Below, piece by piece: positions 1-8,515 of a stretch of DNA of 64,000 nt. Position numbers and translations under genes: made by a program. This DNA comes from Paenibacillus lautus NBRC 15380. GTDB lineage: Bacteria > Bacillota > Bacilli > Paenibacillales > Paenibacillaceae. The stretch covers positions 620,001-684,000 of the forward strand of contig NZ_BIMF01000002.1 of NCBI RefSeq assembly GCF_004000945.1, given 5' to 3'. Within the stretch, counting starts at the first letter, position 1. Each line of letters starts with the position of its first letter. Under the pieces are notes generated by a model. It worked only from the letters and a program-made list of their open reading frames with translations. It did no database searches and was not told the DNA's origin.

Positions 1-453
1 AAATGCGTTAACAGCGCCCGGAATGACGTAGGCCCAGAAGGTGTTCATCAGATGCAGCTCCTTGATTACCAGGTATGTCGGGATCATCCCGCCGCTGAAC
101 AGCATGGTAAAGACAATGAGGAACATGATAGGACCGCGGCCTTTAATGTAATATCTTGATAGAGGATACGCAAGCAGCATGGTCATGACTACGCTGATGA
201 GGGTCCCCACAACCGTCCGCTGCACGCTGACGAGAAAAGATTGAACGAACCCGGGGTCATTGAACACCTTCATGTAAGCTTCCGTCGTCCATTCTACCGG
301 CAGGAAGGAGACTTCGCCGGATACAATTGCCCGGTAGCTGCTGAACGACTGGGCCAGAATGTGAATGAAGGGCGCCAAAGCCAGAAGCCCAAAACAGGCA
401 AGCGCAAAGTGATTGATGCCGCTGAACCATTTTTCTCCCTTTGACATTTTCAT
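1..453 (-). CDS. carbohydrate ABC transporter permease, LplC/YtcP type (partial, C-terminus off the left edge)
   Basis: Reading leftwards from the ATG at 453 gives about 150 residues with no stop before the window edge, so the gene is cut at its C-terminal end. The N-terminus (MKMSKGEKWFSGINHFAL) leads into a hydrophobic first membrane helix. Later stretches such as LLAYPLSRYYIKGRGP and MIPTYLVIKELHLMNTFWAY are typical of the MalG/LplC permease family, which forms one half of the membrane channel of a sugar importer. It starts only 2 nt after the stop of the neighbouring LplB-type permease, with AAGGGA about 9 nt upstream, so the two are co-translated. A substrate-binding lipoprotein would be expected further left, outside the window. 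The substrate cannot be told from sequence. Confidence 0.9.
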   Translation of the reverse strand, partial: MKMSKGEKWFSGINHFALACFGLLALAPFIHILAQSFSSYRAIVSGEVSFLPVEWTTEAYMKVFNDPGFVQSFLVSVQRTVVGTLISVVMTMLLAYPLSRYYIKGRGPIMFLIVFTMLFSGGMIPTYLVIKELHLMNTFWAYVIPGAVNAF

Positions 454-455
454 AA

Positions 456-1433
456 TCAGTAGATCCCTTCTTGACCCGTTCTTTTAACGGCTTTGTTGAC
501 GATAACGACCAGCACCAGACTGATGACGGATTTAAGCAATCCAACCGCAGTCGAATAACTGAACTCGGACTGACCGATACCAATTCGGTACACATAGGTC
601 TCAATGACGTCGGCAACATCATATACGAGCGAGTTATACAGAACGAATATTTGTTCAAACCCCACATCGAGGATGCTGCCAAGCCTAAGCAGGAACAGCA
701 CGATGATTGTCCCTTTAATGGAAGGAAGGGTTACATGCCACAGCTGCTTCCACTTCCCTGCACCGTCCATGACGGCTGCCTCATACTGCTGCTGGTCGAT
801 GCCCGCGAGAGCCGCAAGATAGACGATGGCCCCCCAACCGACCTCCTTCCAAATATCGCTGATGACCAGCACCGATCGAAACCAAGCCGGATCCGCTAAA
901 AAAAACACGGGTTCGAATCCAAGCCATTTCATGATTTCATTGACTGCGCCCGTTGCGGGAGACAGGACGTTTACCAATATACCGCCTAAAATGATCCAAG
1001 ACAGAAAGTGCGGCAAGTAAGCAAGCGTTTGGATCGTCCGCTTATAAAACATGCTGCGGATCTCATTGAGCAGAAGTGCTAGGATGATGGGACCCGGGAA
1101 ACCCCAGAACAGCTTATATAAACTGATAATGACCGTGTTCCAGAACACCTGATAGAATTGGGGATCATGAAACAGCCGTACAAAGTGGTCGAACCCGACC
1201 CATTCGCTGGCATTAAATCCTGCAAATATGCTGTAATCCTTAAAGGCGATCACAATCCCCCACATCGGAAGGTACTTAAAAACGAGAAAATACACGATAC
1301 CAGGAACCATGATCAAGTACAAATCCCAATATTGCCTGAGGTTTGCGAAACGTTTTTTGTTTAAGACCGTATCGGTGCTGGTGCCGGACGGTCTGGGCAC
1401 GGTGACAGCCTTATGTTGTGCCACGGCATTCAC
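456..1433 (-). CDS. carbohydrate ABC transporter permease, LplB/YteP type
   Basis: This 325-residue integral membrane protein is the first half of a sugar importer channel. After a cytoplasmic N-terminus of about 35 residues it shows six hydrophobic segments. The permease EAA loop, which contacts the ATPase, is visible as EAAVMDGAGKWKQLWHVTLP near residue 220. The phrase FKYLPMWGIVIAFKDYSIF is characteristic of the LplB/YteP subgroup, which usually imports oligosaccharides of plant or microbial polysaccharides and borrows a shared ATPase encoded elsewhere. It lies 50 bp downstream of the FAD oxidoreductase gene and 2 nt upstream of the second permease. These three genes probably form one transcript. 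Family assignment is firm, substrate unknown. Confidence 0.92.
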   Translation of the reverse strand: MNAVAQHKAVTVPRPSGTSTDTVLNKKRFANLRQYWDLYLIMVPGIVYFLVFKYLPMWGIVIAFKDYSIFAGFNASEWVGFDHFVRLFHDPQFYQVFWNTVIISLYKLFWGFPGPIILALLLNEIRSMFYKRTIQTLAYLPHFLSWIILGGILVNVLSPATGAVNEIMKWLGFEPVFFLADPAWFRSVLVISDIWKEVGWGAIVYLAALAGIDQQQYEAAVMDGAGKWKQLWHVTLPSIKGTIIVLFLLRLGSILDVGFEQIFVLYNSLVYDVADVIETYVYRIGIGQSEFSYSTAVGLLKSVISLVLVVIVNKAVKRTGQEGIY

Positions 1434-1483
1434 CTCTCTTTTGTTGTCTGGTCGCTATGATAAAAGAATGGATTCGCTTCCGC

Positions 1484-2836
1484 CTAAACTTCAGCAAGCT
1501 CGCCCAGCCAGGCCCCTTGCTCGATGAGAAGACGCTGCAATTGCTTGATATCGACCTCCCGGGATGTACTGCCCGTCTTTGCACAGATGGCCGCGGCTGT
1601 TCCCGCTGCCTGCCCCATTGCAAAGCAGTTGGGCATTACCCGAAGCGAGCCCTGTACGACTCGGTCAGCGGAGGCGGCCCGTCCCGCAACCCACACATTT
1701 GCCAAACCTTGAGGAAGAAGGGAACGGTATGGAACCCCATGCGACCGACCGGGGGGAAGATGGCGAATTTCCATGTTTTCTTTGCTGGTTGCCATATGGA
1801 TATCAATAAAATAAGCATTTCTTGCAATGTCGTCTTCAAAGCTTCGCATGGATATAAAGTCATCCTGAACCAGCATGTAGTCACCGACGATGCGGCGGGT
1901 TTCACGTATACCGATTTGCTCGCCTGTGCTGACCAAATGGGCGTCTTCAAATCCGGGTACATACTTCCGCAGAAATTCGACCTGGATCTTGACCAGCTTT
2001 CTGCCTTCTACCGCAGCCTCTGTGAGATCTTCCGCCTTCGTTCCGTCCACGCCGAACACATGGCCGAAGTTGACCCCAACCAAGTAATCGGACACCCAGG
2101 CAAAGCCGGAGACTTCTTTCCGGCCGGGAGGCAGATCGCCGTTGCTCTGCGCTAACTGAACCGCTTGCGGAATTTGTCCGGTGTCACCGCTATCCCTCAT
2201 ATATTGCCTGAAGCGCTCCCGGTTCACGTTGGTTAACAGGTAGCACATCGTCCCCGGCTGCAGCTCGCCGCCATGCCCGCCTTTCTGAAACGGAGCGCCG
2301 GCCAGCGCCGCAATATCGGCGTCACCTGTGGCATCTATGACGTACTTGGCCTCGACGATCGATCTTCCGGACTTATTCAGAAGCACCAGACCGTTCACGT
2401 CATGGCCCCCCGGATTCATGACCAGCTGTCCAACAAATGTATGGAACAGAACCTTGGCTCCGCTCTCAAGCAGCGCTTCATCGTACACCCGCTTCAATAC
2501 CTCAACGTCAATCGGAACCCAATCCAGCTGTTCTTTATATTCCGTGATATAAGAAGGTTTGCAATTCGCTTTCATTCGCTCCATCAGCTCAAGCCCGATA
2601 CCGCGAATGACAGGCTTCTCATGGTCGGTAAAAGGACAAAAGGCAGGTACCAGTGCCGTCGTGCCCATACCTCCTAGAAATCCCCTTTGCTCAATCAGCA
2701 ACGTATTTGCTCCATTATTGGCGGCAGCGATGGCAGCGGCAATGCCGGTCGGCCCTCCTCCGACGACGACGACATCAACCTGGTTCATAATAGGCAGTTC
2801 TTCCGGCGGCAGCGTCCATGTTCTTTTCGTTGTCAT
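1484..2836 (-). CDS. FAD-dependent oxidoreductase (FAD_oxidored family)
   Basis: The 450-residue protein begins with a Rossmann dinucleotide fold: the motif VVVVGGGPTGIAAA lies near residues 23-36, followed by an acidic strand end (LLIEQRGFLGGMGT) that binds the FAD ribose. A late motif, RSLLPQGLANVWVAGRAASAD, near residue 385 is the second FAD contact seen in this family, and the C-terminus holds AMGQAAGTAAA. There is no signal peptide. Such enzymes often sit beside LplB/LplC sugar permeases in Paenibacillus-type genomes, and here the gene starts that cluster. A role in oxidising an imported sugar or sugar acid is an inference. The start is fixed by TGGAGGG 7 nt upstream of the ATG. Confidence 0.85.
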   Translation of the reverse strand: MTTKRTWTLPPEELPIMNQVDVVVVGGGPTGIAAAIAAANNGANTLLIEQRGFLGGMGTTALVPAFCPFTDHEKPVIRGIGLELMERMKANCKPSYITEYKEQLDWVPIDVEVLKRVYDEALLESGAKVLFHTFVGQLVMNPGGHDVNGLVLLNKSGRSIVEAKYVIDATGDADIAALAGAPFQKGGHGGELQPGTMCYLLTNVNRERFRQYMRDSGDTGQIPQAVQLAQSNGDLPPGRKEVSGFAWVSDYLVGVNFGHVFGVDGTKAEDLTEAAVEGRKLVKIQVEFLRKYVPGFEDAHLVSTGEQIGIRETRRIVGDYMLVQDDFISMRSFEDDIARNAYFIDIHMATSKENMEIRHLPPGRSHGVPYRSLLPQGLANVWVAGRAASADRVVQGSLRVMPNCFAMGQAAGTAAAICAKTGSTSREVDIKQLQRLLIEQGAWLGELAEV

Positions 2837-2971
2837 GTTTAGACCCTCCAGTTGGTAAACTCGAAATGTCCCGATCCATTCGGGTATACCTACATTTTAG
2901 ATCCCAATGGCGGTCATGATTAGCACACGCTGATGACATTCACTGTTCGGATCATGACCTTTTCATGGATT

Positions 2972-3022
2972 TAAATAAAAAAGAGCTGATTCACAGGCAG
3001 GAACCTGCGAAAATAGCTCTTT
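2972..3022 (-). terminator. rho-independent terminator after the GH5 gene
   Basis: The outer arms AAAGAGCT and AGCTCTTT enclose a second hairpin, GGCAGG-AA-CCTGC. On the minus strand the stem is followed by TTTTTTATTTAA. It lies just past the GH5 stop codon and ahead of the FAD oxidoreductase gene, so it separates the two transcripts. Confidence 0.8.
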
Positions 3023-3084
3023 AACGAACACACTCATCCAAATTCGTTAGATACTTATTTTCCTTTTATGAATGAACGCTCCCG

Positions 3085-3145
3085 GGTTTATCTTTGCACG
3101 GTTTTATCTTTGCACGGTTTATCCTTGTCAGGTTTATCCTTGGGT
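3085..3145. repeat. 15-bp tandem repeat encoding the K-D-K-P tail of the GH5 protein
   Basis: Four consecutive units (3085-3099, 3100-3115, 3116-3130, 3131-3145) read on the minus strand as variants of AAGGATAAACCxxxx and encode KDKPD, KDKPC and similar. Three units are 15 bp; the unit at 3100-3115 has one extra A/T pair in a run of four (3102-3105). That extra base shifts the frame and brings in the stop at 3088. Confidence 0.85.
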
Positions 3146-5607
3146 TTGCTCCCGTGGTTTGTTTGATCGTTACTCGGCTTGCCTCTATCAGGCTTCTCGC
3201 CGCCTGGGCAGCTGTTACCCGGACGATCGACTCCCGGCTTACCGGAAACCGTGACGCCAGGAGACTTATTCCCCGCCTCATCCACCGTTCGGATTCGATA
3301 CGCGTATTCCGTCCCATTCACGAGCCCGTTTATTGTAACGGTTTGTACCCCTTTGCCTACATGAACCGCTTCGGCTTCGGCTGCACCTTCACCCAAAACG
3401 ACGACATGGGCGAAATCGTCATCCTCCGGATCCGTCCAGTACAAGGTCAGCTGGCCGTCCCCTTCCACTATCGCCGCATCATTCACTTCCTTCGGTGCCG
3501 TGTCGTCGTTGTAGCCTGTCTCCATGTCCATAACCCTGGCGATTTTATCATTCGGATTCACCGGTATCCCTTGCCATGAAGGCTTCGTAATATTTATGCG
3601 CAAGGCTGTCGTTTGAAGTGTTTCGAAGTGCAGATCATTATACTCGCCATAAAAGCCGTCCTTGTCATTATCGACAACGGATGCCACCGGCACCCATACG
3701 GTTCCGTCCCAGTAATCTACGCTAAAATCACGGATATGCCATTGTTCACCGCTCGCGGCTCCACTCCAAATTTTTAAGTAGTTGAGTTTTTGCGGAACCG
3801 TCCATTCCATTTCAATAAAATGGCTCTCTTCCTGCCCTTGAGACAACCAGCGGGTGGATAGATTTCCATCAACGGCATATTCCTTAACGTTAGATCCGTT
3901 GGTTGAATCCACAGTCAAAGCTGCGAGCTGGGCTATGTTGCGGACGGTTATCGGTCCGAATATTTCAGACGGCTCCGAGGCACCGCCCGTGTTTTTGGCC
4001 GTAATTCGGTAATAGTACGGTATGCCGCTGCTTGCGGACGCATCCTTGAACGGTTGATCTGCTTCCGCGAGATCAGCCCCAACCACCGACCAAGGTCCGT
4101 TTGGCGCTTCAGCCCGTTCGATATCATACGATTCAGCCCACTTTACCGGGTACCATGTCATGGAAGCAACTGAGGTAAAAGGTATCCACATCGGCTGATC
4201 CGGTACCGGTGGAACGGAAGAGGCGGTAATGGGGCCAACGACATTCGAAGGCTCCGAGATTCCGGCCCCGTTCATCCCTTTTACCCGATAATAATAATTC
4301 ATTCCTTCCGCAGCCGTCGTATCTTGGAAAGGCCGAAAAGGAATATCACTATCTAGTACCTGAGTGCCTATGATGGTCCATGGCCCATCCAGGTGTTCTG
4401 CTCTTTCGAATTGATAGGATTCCGCCCCCGCAGATCCTCTCCAGGCGATGCCAAGCACCGATTCGATCGGCAGTAGCTGAGGTGCGTCAGGTACTGGCAT
4501 CGGCGGGACCGGCAGTCCGCGGATTTCATGGGCTTTTTCGCGAATCATGGACATAATCGCCTTTTCGTCATAGGTTTCACCCGATGGAAAGCCTGGCCAA
4601 CGGAAATCTCCTTCCTTGTTGTAAAAGCCGCCGTCCTTGTTGTGAGACTTCAACGTCCATAACAAGGCTCCGGATGTACCATTAGCGATCGCCTCATCAG
4701 CCGTTCGGGTCAGATTTGTCCTGTTTGAGTGTCCAAACTCCCCGATAACAAACGCTTTTTTACCCAAACTCAAGTTTCGGTCCGCAGCAGCACGCAGCGC
4801 ATAATCAGCTCCTCCGCTCTCATAATAATGATTGGATACGATATCCACATTGGGATCCTCAAGGGAAGCCTGACTGATACCGTACCGTCCATCCATTACG
4901 ATGTGATTAGAGTCCATACTTTTTATATAAGCACTCATCTCCTGTGTCCATGCATCCGTCGGGTATAATTCATTGCCGGTTTCCCAAGCAAGGATGGCTT
5001 TGTCGTCTTTATATTTGATGCCGGTATAAGTATTCGTCCTGTTCAGCACATAGCTAACCAGGTGTTTATAATCTTCCTTCAATTCGGGATCGGTGTAGAA
5101 CTCCTCGGCGGTCTTCCCCCGAAAACCTGCAAACTGTTTTATTCCTCCGACATGCTCCCATGTATCGATAAAAGGAATAATGACGCGGATATGATACTCA
5201 TTTGCCAGCCTCAGCACATGGTCCAGGTCCCGAAAATAGTCTTCATTATACTGTCTTAAGCCGGTTACATGACTTGGCTGATCCCCATTGGCGGTTCCCC
5301 CTTTGATCGTGAACGTATAAAGTCTGACTACAGTGCCACCCATTTGCTGCAAGGATTTAAATACATCCTCCTGTTCCCATGGATCAGGGCGATGCCATAC
5401 GGGAGCTGGCATATACGTGAGATTTGAGCCGTTCATGGATATGAACCGGAACTCCTTCTCGCCATCCATCAATCGATCCCCGCTGCGCGTGATAAAGTTC
5501 CATTCTTTTGGCGGTACGCCATCCGCTGCGGCGGTTAAACCTACACGATCCATTCCTCCCAACATAAGCAAACATACAAGCATGACAGAAATCCAATGTC
5601 TTCGCAT
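3088..5607 (-). CDS. secreted GH5-type glycanase (mannanase-like) with FN3 and F5/8C modules
   Basis: This is an 839-residue exported enzyme. A signal peptide covers about residues 1-27. The catalytic barrel runs to about 365 and carries the clan GH-A pair: general acid E213 in AWETGNELYP and nucleophile E290 in FVIGEFGHSN, with H260 in SNHYYES between them. This pattern fits GH5 beta-mannanases best. Two fibronectin-III-like modules follow (about 370-460 and 465-553), then a discoidin-like F5/8C module (560-695), another FN3 (703-790) and a low-complexity K/D/P tail. It probably cleaves a plant or fungal mannan outside the cell, feeding the sugar importer next door. AGGAGG lies 11 nt before the ATG. 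The tail is cut short by a one-base change in a repeat. The exact GH5 subfamily needs a profile search. Confidence 0.85.
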   Translation of the reverse strand: MRRHWISVMLVCLLMLGGMDRVGLTAAADGVPPKEWNFITRSGDRLMDGEKEFRFISMNGSNLTYMPAPVWHRPDPWEQEDVFKSLQQMGGTVVRLYTFTIKGGTANGDQPSHVTGLRQYNEDYFRDLDHVLRLANEYHIRVIIPFIDTWEHVGGIKQFAGFRGKTAEEFYTDPELKEDYKHLVSYVLNRTNTYTGIKYKDDKAILAWETGNELYPTDAWTQEMSAYIKSMDSNHIVMDGRYGISQASLEDPNVDIVSNHYYESGGADYALRAAADRNLSLGKKAFVIGEFGHSNRTNLTRTADEAIANGTSGALLWTLKSHNKDGGFYNKEGDFRWPGFPSGETYDEKAIMSMIREKAHEIRGLPVPPMPVPDAPQLLPIESVLGIAWRGSAGAESYQFERAEHLDGPWTIIGTQVLDSDIPFRPFQDTTAAEGMNYYYRVKGMNGAGISEPSNVVGPITASSVPPVPDQPMWIPFTSVASMTWYPVKWAESYDIERAEAPNGPWSVVGADLAEADQPFKDASASSGIPYYYRITAKNTGGASEPSEIFGPITVRNIAQLAALTVDSTNGSNVKEYAVDGNLSTRWLSQGQEESHFIEMEWTVPQKLNYLKIWSGAASGEQWHIRDFSVDYWDGTVWVPVASVVDNDKDGFYGEYNDLHFETLQTTALRINITKPSWQGIPVNPNDKIARVMDMETGYNDDTAPKEVNDAAIVEGDGQLTLYWTDPEDDDFAHVVVLGEGAAEAEAVHVGKGVQTVTINGLVNGTEYAYRIRTVDEAGNKSPGVTVSGKPGVDRPGNSCPGGEKPDRGKPSNDQTNHGSKPKDKPDKDKPCKDKTVQR

Positions 5608-5661
5608 TCTTCTTCATTCCTCCTGTCCCTACTTCGATTTGAACAAAAATGGCTCCCCTGA

Positions 5662-5675
5662 TGTAAGCGGTGTCA
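5662..5675. promoter_or_regulatory. putative CcpA cre site in the GH5 leader
   Basis: TGTAAGCGGTGTCA matches 12 of 14 positions of the catabolite responsive element consensus TGWAARCGYTWNCW. It lies just downstream of the likely transcription start, a position where bound CcpA blocks elongation. This suggests glucose repression of the secreted glycanase. Confidence 0.45.
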
Positions 5676-5694
5676 TTTTTTGTTGTTGATCTAA

Positions 5695-5700
5695 ATTATA
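5695..5700 (-). promoter_or_regulatory. probable -10 element of the GH5 gene
   Basis: A perfect TATAAT on the minus strand lies about 90 nt upstream of the GH5 start. No good -35 is visible 17 nt upstream (TAACAA is the nearest), which would fit an activated or weak promoter. The rest of the 338-nt gap 5608-5945 holds only the cre-like site and the terminator at 5899-5932. Confidence 0.4.
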
Positions 5701-5898
5701 GGGACCCTTGCGCAAAGTTGTTAGGTTACGTTCATGACTTGTCCTGTTCCGCTGATGACTTTTTCGGAATGCAGCTATTGGGGAACCCCTTATATTAACT
5801 GGTGGTTCGTGTCCATATCAAAGATACAAAGGACTGCCCTTCCGTTAGAACTGTATCTTACCTGGTCCAAAATATATCGACACCCGCTCCTGTCCGCG

Positions 5899-5932
5899 AA
5901 AAAAGAGCCTGTCGAGAGATCTCGACAAGCTC
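5899..5932 (-). terminator. rho-independent terminator after the aldo/keto reductase gene
   Basis: GAGCTTGTCGAG pairs with CTCGACAGGCTC around a short loop, followed on the minus strand by a run of six T. It begins 14 nt past the stop of the aldo/keto reductase gene. Confidence 0.85.
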
Positions 5933-5945
5933 ATCTTAGACATTT

Positions 5946-6833
5946 CTATACCTTGCCCACCCAATCCGCACCGGCAACCTCTCGCCAGCGGTTGCGGATC
6001 GACTCGTAAATCTCCTCCGGCAATAGCCCTTTTTCCAGTATTGCGGCATTTTGTCCCCACCGGTCCGGATTTGCCGTGCCAACGATGGCAGTTGCTACGC
6101 CCGGCGTGCTCAGTGTGAATCTTAATGCCGTTTCAACGCCCTGCTGCACGTCCGCGAGAAAATCGTAATTCAATTCGCCTAACCGGACCCAATAAGGGTA
6201 AGCATAATCCTGTTCGCTTAGCGTTTCGTTCTTCCAGGCAACATTGGCTACCGGACGTTTGGCAATAATTCCTATTTCCTGCTGCATGGCAAGCGGAATC
6301 GTGAGATCGATCGCCTCCTGGTCGGCAATGTTCAGCGAAGTTTCAAAGCTGTCGAACACACCGGTTTGAAGGGCATAGAGCGCATCGGTTGAGTCGCCGC
6401 TATAGCCGATGTATCGCGTTTTGCCCTGCTCCTTAGCTCTTCGTAACACCTCGATCACTTCGCCCCGCCGCAGGATCTCTTCAGAGCAGCTGTGAAGATG
6501 GATGACATCGACGTGGTCCACCTGCAGTCGCTTCAAGCTGCGGTCAATGCTCTGCGCAAGCATCATGGGATCCCAATCCGGATAGTCCAAACCGGAAGCA
6601 TGGCCGCATTTCGTAAACAGGTAATAATCATCTCTTCGACCTGACAAAGCCTTGCCGATCAATTCCTCGCTGCGGCCATAACATTCCGCGGTATCAATCA
6701 TGTTAAGACCCGCATCAATAGCGCTGTGCAGCAGCCGGTCCACCGTCTTCTGATCCGACCGGCCGATCTCGGCGCCGCCAAATCCCAGCACACTAACCTG
6801 CATGTCCGTACGTCCAAATGCTCTTCGTTCCAT
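5946..6833 (-). CDS. aldo/keto reductase
   Basis: The 295-residue protein has the TIM-barrel family signature from its start: LGFGGAEIGRSDQ, then a putative catalytic Asp in NMIDTAECYGRSEELIG together with the Tyr (the D-x4-Y spacing), the Lys in YYLFTKCGH and the His in VIHLHSCS. All four tetrad residues are present, so it should be an active NADPH-dependent carbonyl reductase or sugar dehydrogenase of the AKR 'MocA-like' type. It follows the SDR gene by 124 bp and has its own terminator. With the SDR it could form a small redox pair for sugar intermediates; the substrate is not predictable. Confidence 0.88.
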   Translation of the reverse strand: MERRAFGRTDMQVSVLGFGGAEIGRSDQKTVDRLLHSAIDAGLNMIDTAECYGRSEELIGKALSGRRDDYYLFTKCGHASGLDYPDWDPMMLAQSIDRSLKRLQVDHVDVIHLHSCSEEILRRGEVIEVLRRAKEQGKTRYIGYSGDSTDALYALQTGVFDSFETSLNIADQEAIDLTIPLAMQQEIGIIAKRPVANVAWKNETLSEQDYAYPYWVRLGELNYDFLADVQQGVETALRFTLSTPGVATAIVGTANPDRWGQNAAILEKGLLPEEIYESIRNRWREVAGADWVGKV

Positions 6834-6957
6834 TTTTCTTCACTCTCCTCCCTGTTAATCCCATTCATCATTACCCGATCCGAATAAACCTGAAAGCTTT
6901 TTTTTTCATATCATTCCGATTTCACGATTTTCTTAAGTTTGAAAGAATACTCCCCTG

Positions 6958-7731
6958 CTAAAATCCATATATGCTAAGTCCGCCATCCACCAGCAGCGTT
7001 TGCCCGGTCATGTAATTGGCAGCCTCGGACGCCAGGAAAACGACAGGTCCCACCACTTCTTCCAGACTTCCCACGCGCTTAAGCGGTGTCCGGTCCAATA
7101 TGGACTGCATATAAGCTTCATCGCTAAGGAGCTTCTCCGTCAGCGGAGTCCGAAAATACCAGGGTCCGACCGAGTTGACCTGAATTCCATACTGCGCCCA
7201 CTCCATCGCAAGCACCTTGGTCATATGGATGAGAGCCGCCTTCGCTGATCCATAGACAACGCCTGTGCGAAGGGCGGTATGTCCGCCTACGGAGGAGATA
7301 TTAACGATTCTGCCATTTCCCTGATTTTTCATAAATCGAGCAGCCGCTTGAGAAGCTACAAAAGCCGACTTCAGGTTGGTTTGTACAATCAAGTCCCATT
7401 CAGAATCCGTCACTTCCAGCGCAGGCGTACGAATGTTAATGCCGGCGTTATTCACCAGTATATCGATCCGTCCTGTCTGATCTACAAATTCGCGAATCGC
7501 TCCCTCGATCTCTTCCCTTATGGTCAGATCACCCGGCAGCACAAATGCTTGACCCTGGTTCAAGCCATGGATCAGATTTGCGGTCTCCTCCAAATCGCTT
7601 TTGGTTCGGGACATCAAGCCGACATCACATCCGGCCTCTGCCAAACCTACGGCAATAGCGCGTCCGATTCCACGTCCCGCCCCTGTTACAAAAGCTTTTT
7701 TTCCTTCCAGATTAAAGCTCGGTAAGTACAT
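6958..7731 (-). CDS. SDR family oxidoreductase (gluconate/2-deoxygluconate dehydrogenase-like)
   Basis: At 257 residues this is a classical short-chain dehydrogenase. It shows the cofactor motif TGAGRGIG near residue 17, NNAG near 94, the catalytic Ser in NISSVGG, and the YxxxK pair in VVYGSAKAA, followed by the PG-like VNSVGPWYFRTPL. The sequence FNLEGKKAFVTGAGRGIG at the start and YMTGQTLLVDGG near the end resemble gluconate 5-dehydrogenase and KduD-type enzymes, which act on sugar acids. It is preceded by a GNAT gene 77 bp upstream and followed by an aldo/keto reductase. Substrate assignment is by similarity only. Confidence 0.88.
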   Translation of the reverse strand: MYLPSFNLEGKKAFVTGAGRGIGRAIAVGLAEAGCDVGLMSRTKSDLEETANLIHGLNQGQAFVLPGDLTIREEIEGAIREFVDQTGRIDILVNNAGINIRTPALEVTDSEWDLIVQTNLKSAFVASQAAARFMKNQGNGRIVNISSVGGHTALRTGVVYGSAKAALIHMTKVLAMEWAQYGIQVNSVGPWYFRTPLTEKLLSDEAYMQSILDRTPLKRVGSLEEVVGPVVFLASEAANYMTGQTLLVDGGLSIYGF

Positions 7732-7808
7732 CCGACTCCCTCCTAATCATCTCTTTATACCCAGATTCAATAATCCATGTTGAACGATCTTTCGATCCGT
7801 GTAAAATG

Positions 7809-8312
7809 CTAGGAATTGAAATATTGCGAAGGATTGTGACGAACCGGATCAATATATTCCTCATATCGACCGCCCGTATAAGATTCAATAACTTTTCGCC
7901 AAAAAGCCTGCGCTGGTATATTGCTGCTGATTTGCGTCACCTTCCAGCGTCCCTGGAACTGATCAAACAGCCGCGTTGCCGCCCAAGTCCCCAAACCCGT
8001 ACGCCGATATTTCTGCATAACGAAAAATTCCGTCATGTAATAGTCCGCTTCTGCGGCGTCATCCATCCGCTCGACTAAGGCAAACCCGGCTGGACGTTGA
8101 TCAAACGTAATCAGATACGGATATTTCCGTTCCCGTTTTTTCCAAAATTCATCCAGATCCGGATAGGGTAAAAACAGCCCTTGATCATTCACCGAAATAT
8201 CCAGATATTTGGTAAAATCATATAAGTACAATTGCATCAAGTTTACGATAACGGCTTGTTTCCGCTTGGGAACCAGCTCAATTCCCATGCGTTCCGATCG
8301 TTCTGAAATCAT
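7809..8312 (-). CDS. GNAT family N-acetyltransferase
   Basis: The 167-residue protein has the acetyl-CoA-binding core of the GNAT fold: strand MTEFFVMQKYRRTGLGTWAA contains the Q/R-x-x-G-x-G/A pyrophosphate loop near residue 105, preceded by a strand (YLITFDQRPAGFALVE) typical of the fold. GGGAGGC about 8 nt upstream supports the ATG at 8312 rather than the internal Met at residue 9. It stands at the head of the SDR and aldo/keto reductase genes but with a 77-bp gap, so co-transcription is uncertain. The acceptor substrate is unknown. Confidence 0.82.
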   Translation of the reverse strand: MISERSERMGIELVPKRKQAVIVNLMQLYLYDFTKYLDISVNDQGLFLPYPDLDEFWKKRERKYPYLITFDQRPAGFALVERMDDAAEADYYMTEFFVMQKYRRTGLGTWAATRLFDQFQGRWKVTQISSNIPAQAFWRKVIESYTGGRYEEYIDPVRHNPSQYFNS

Positions 8313-8515
8313 GCTGCCGCCTCCCTGGGCATATCATCTATCACTTTCATGCTTCATCTCTTCATCTTAATATCCGATCATAGTGAAACACAAGCGTTAT
8401 ATCGATCCGTGAGCACGGTGATCTGACCCATGCAAGCACGATAGACTTTCCATATGTTACACTAGTATTTAATGACAAAGGTCATCGCTATAAAGACAAT
8501 CATTCGAGGTGGAAC

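Noticed and set aside
1418..2155. A 245-codon plus-strand open frame inside the FAD oxidoreductase gene
   Set aside because: Antisense shadow of a well-supported gene; no homologous motif or start signal.
8313..8515. difSL-like recombination site upstream of xerS
   Set aside because: No 28-31 bp imperfect palindrome with the expected core is seen.
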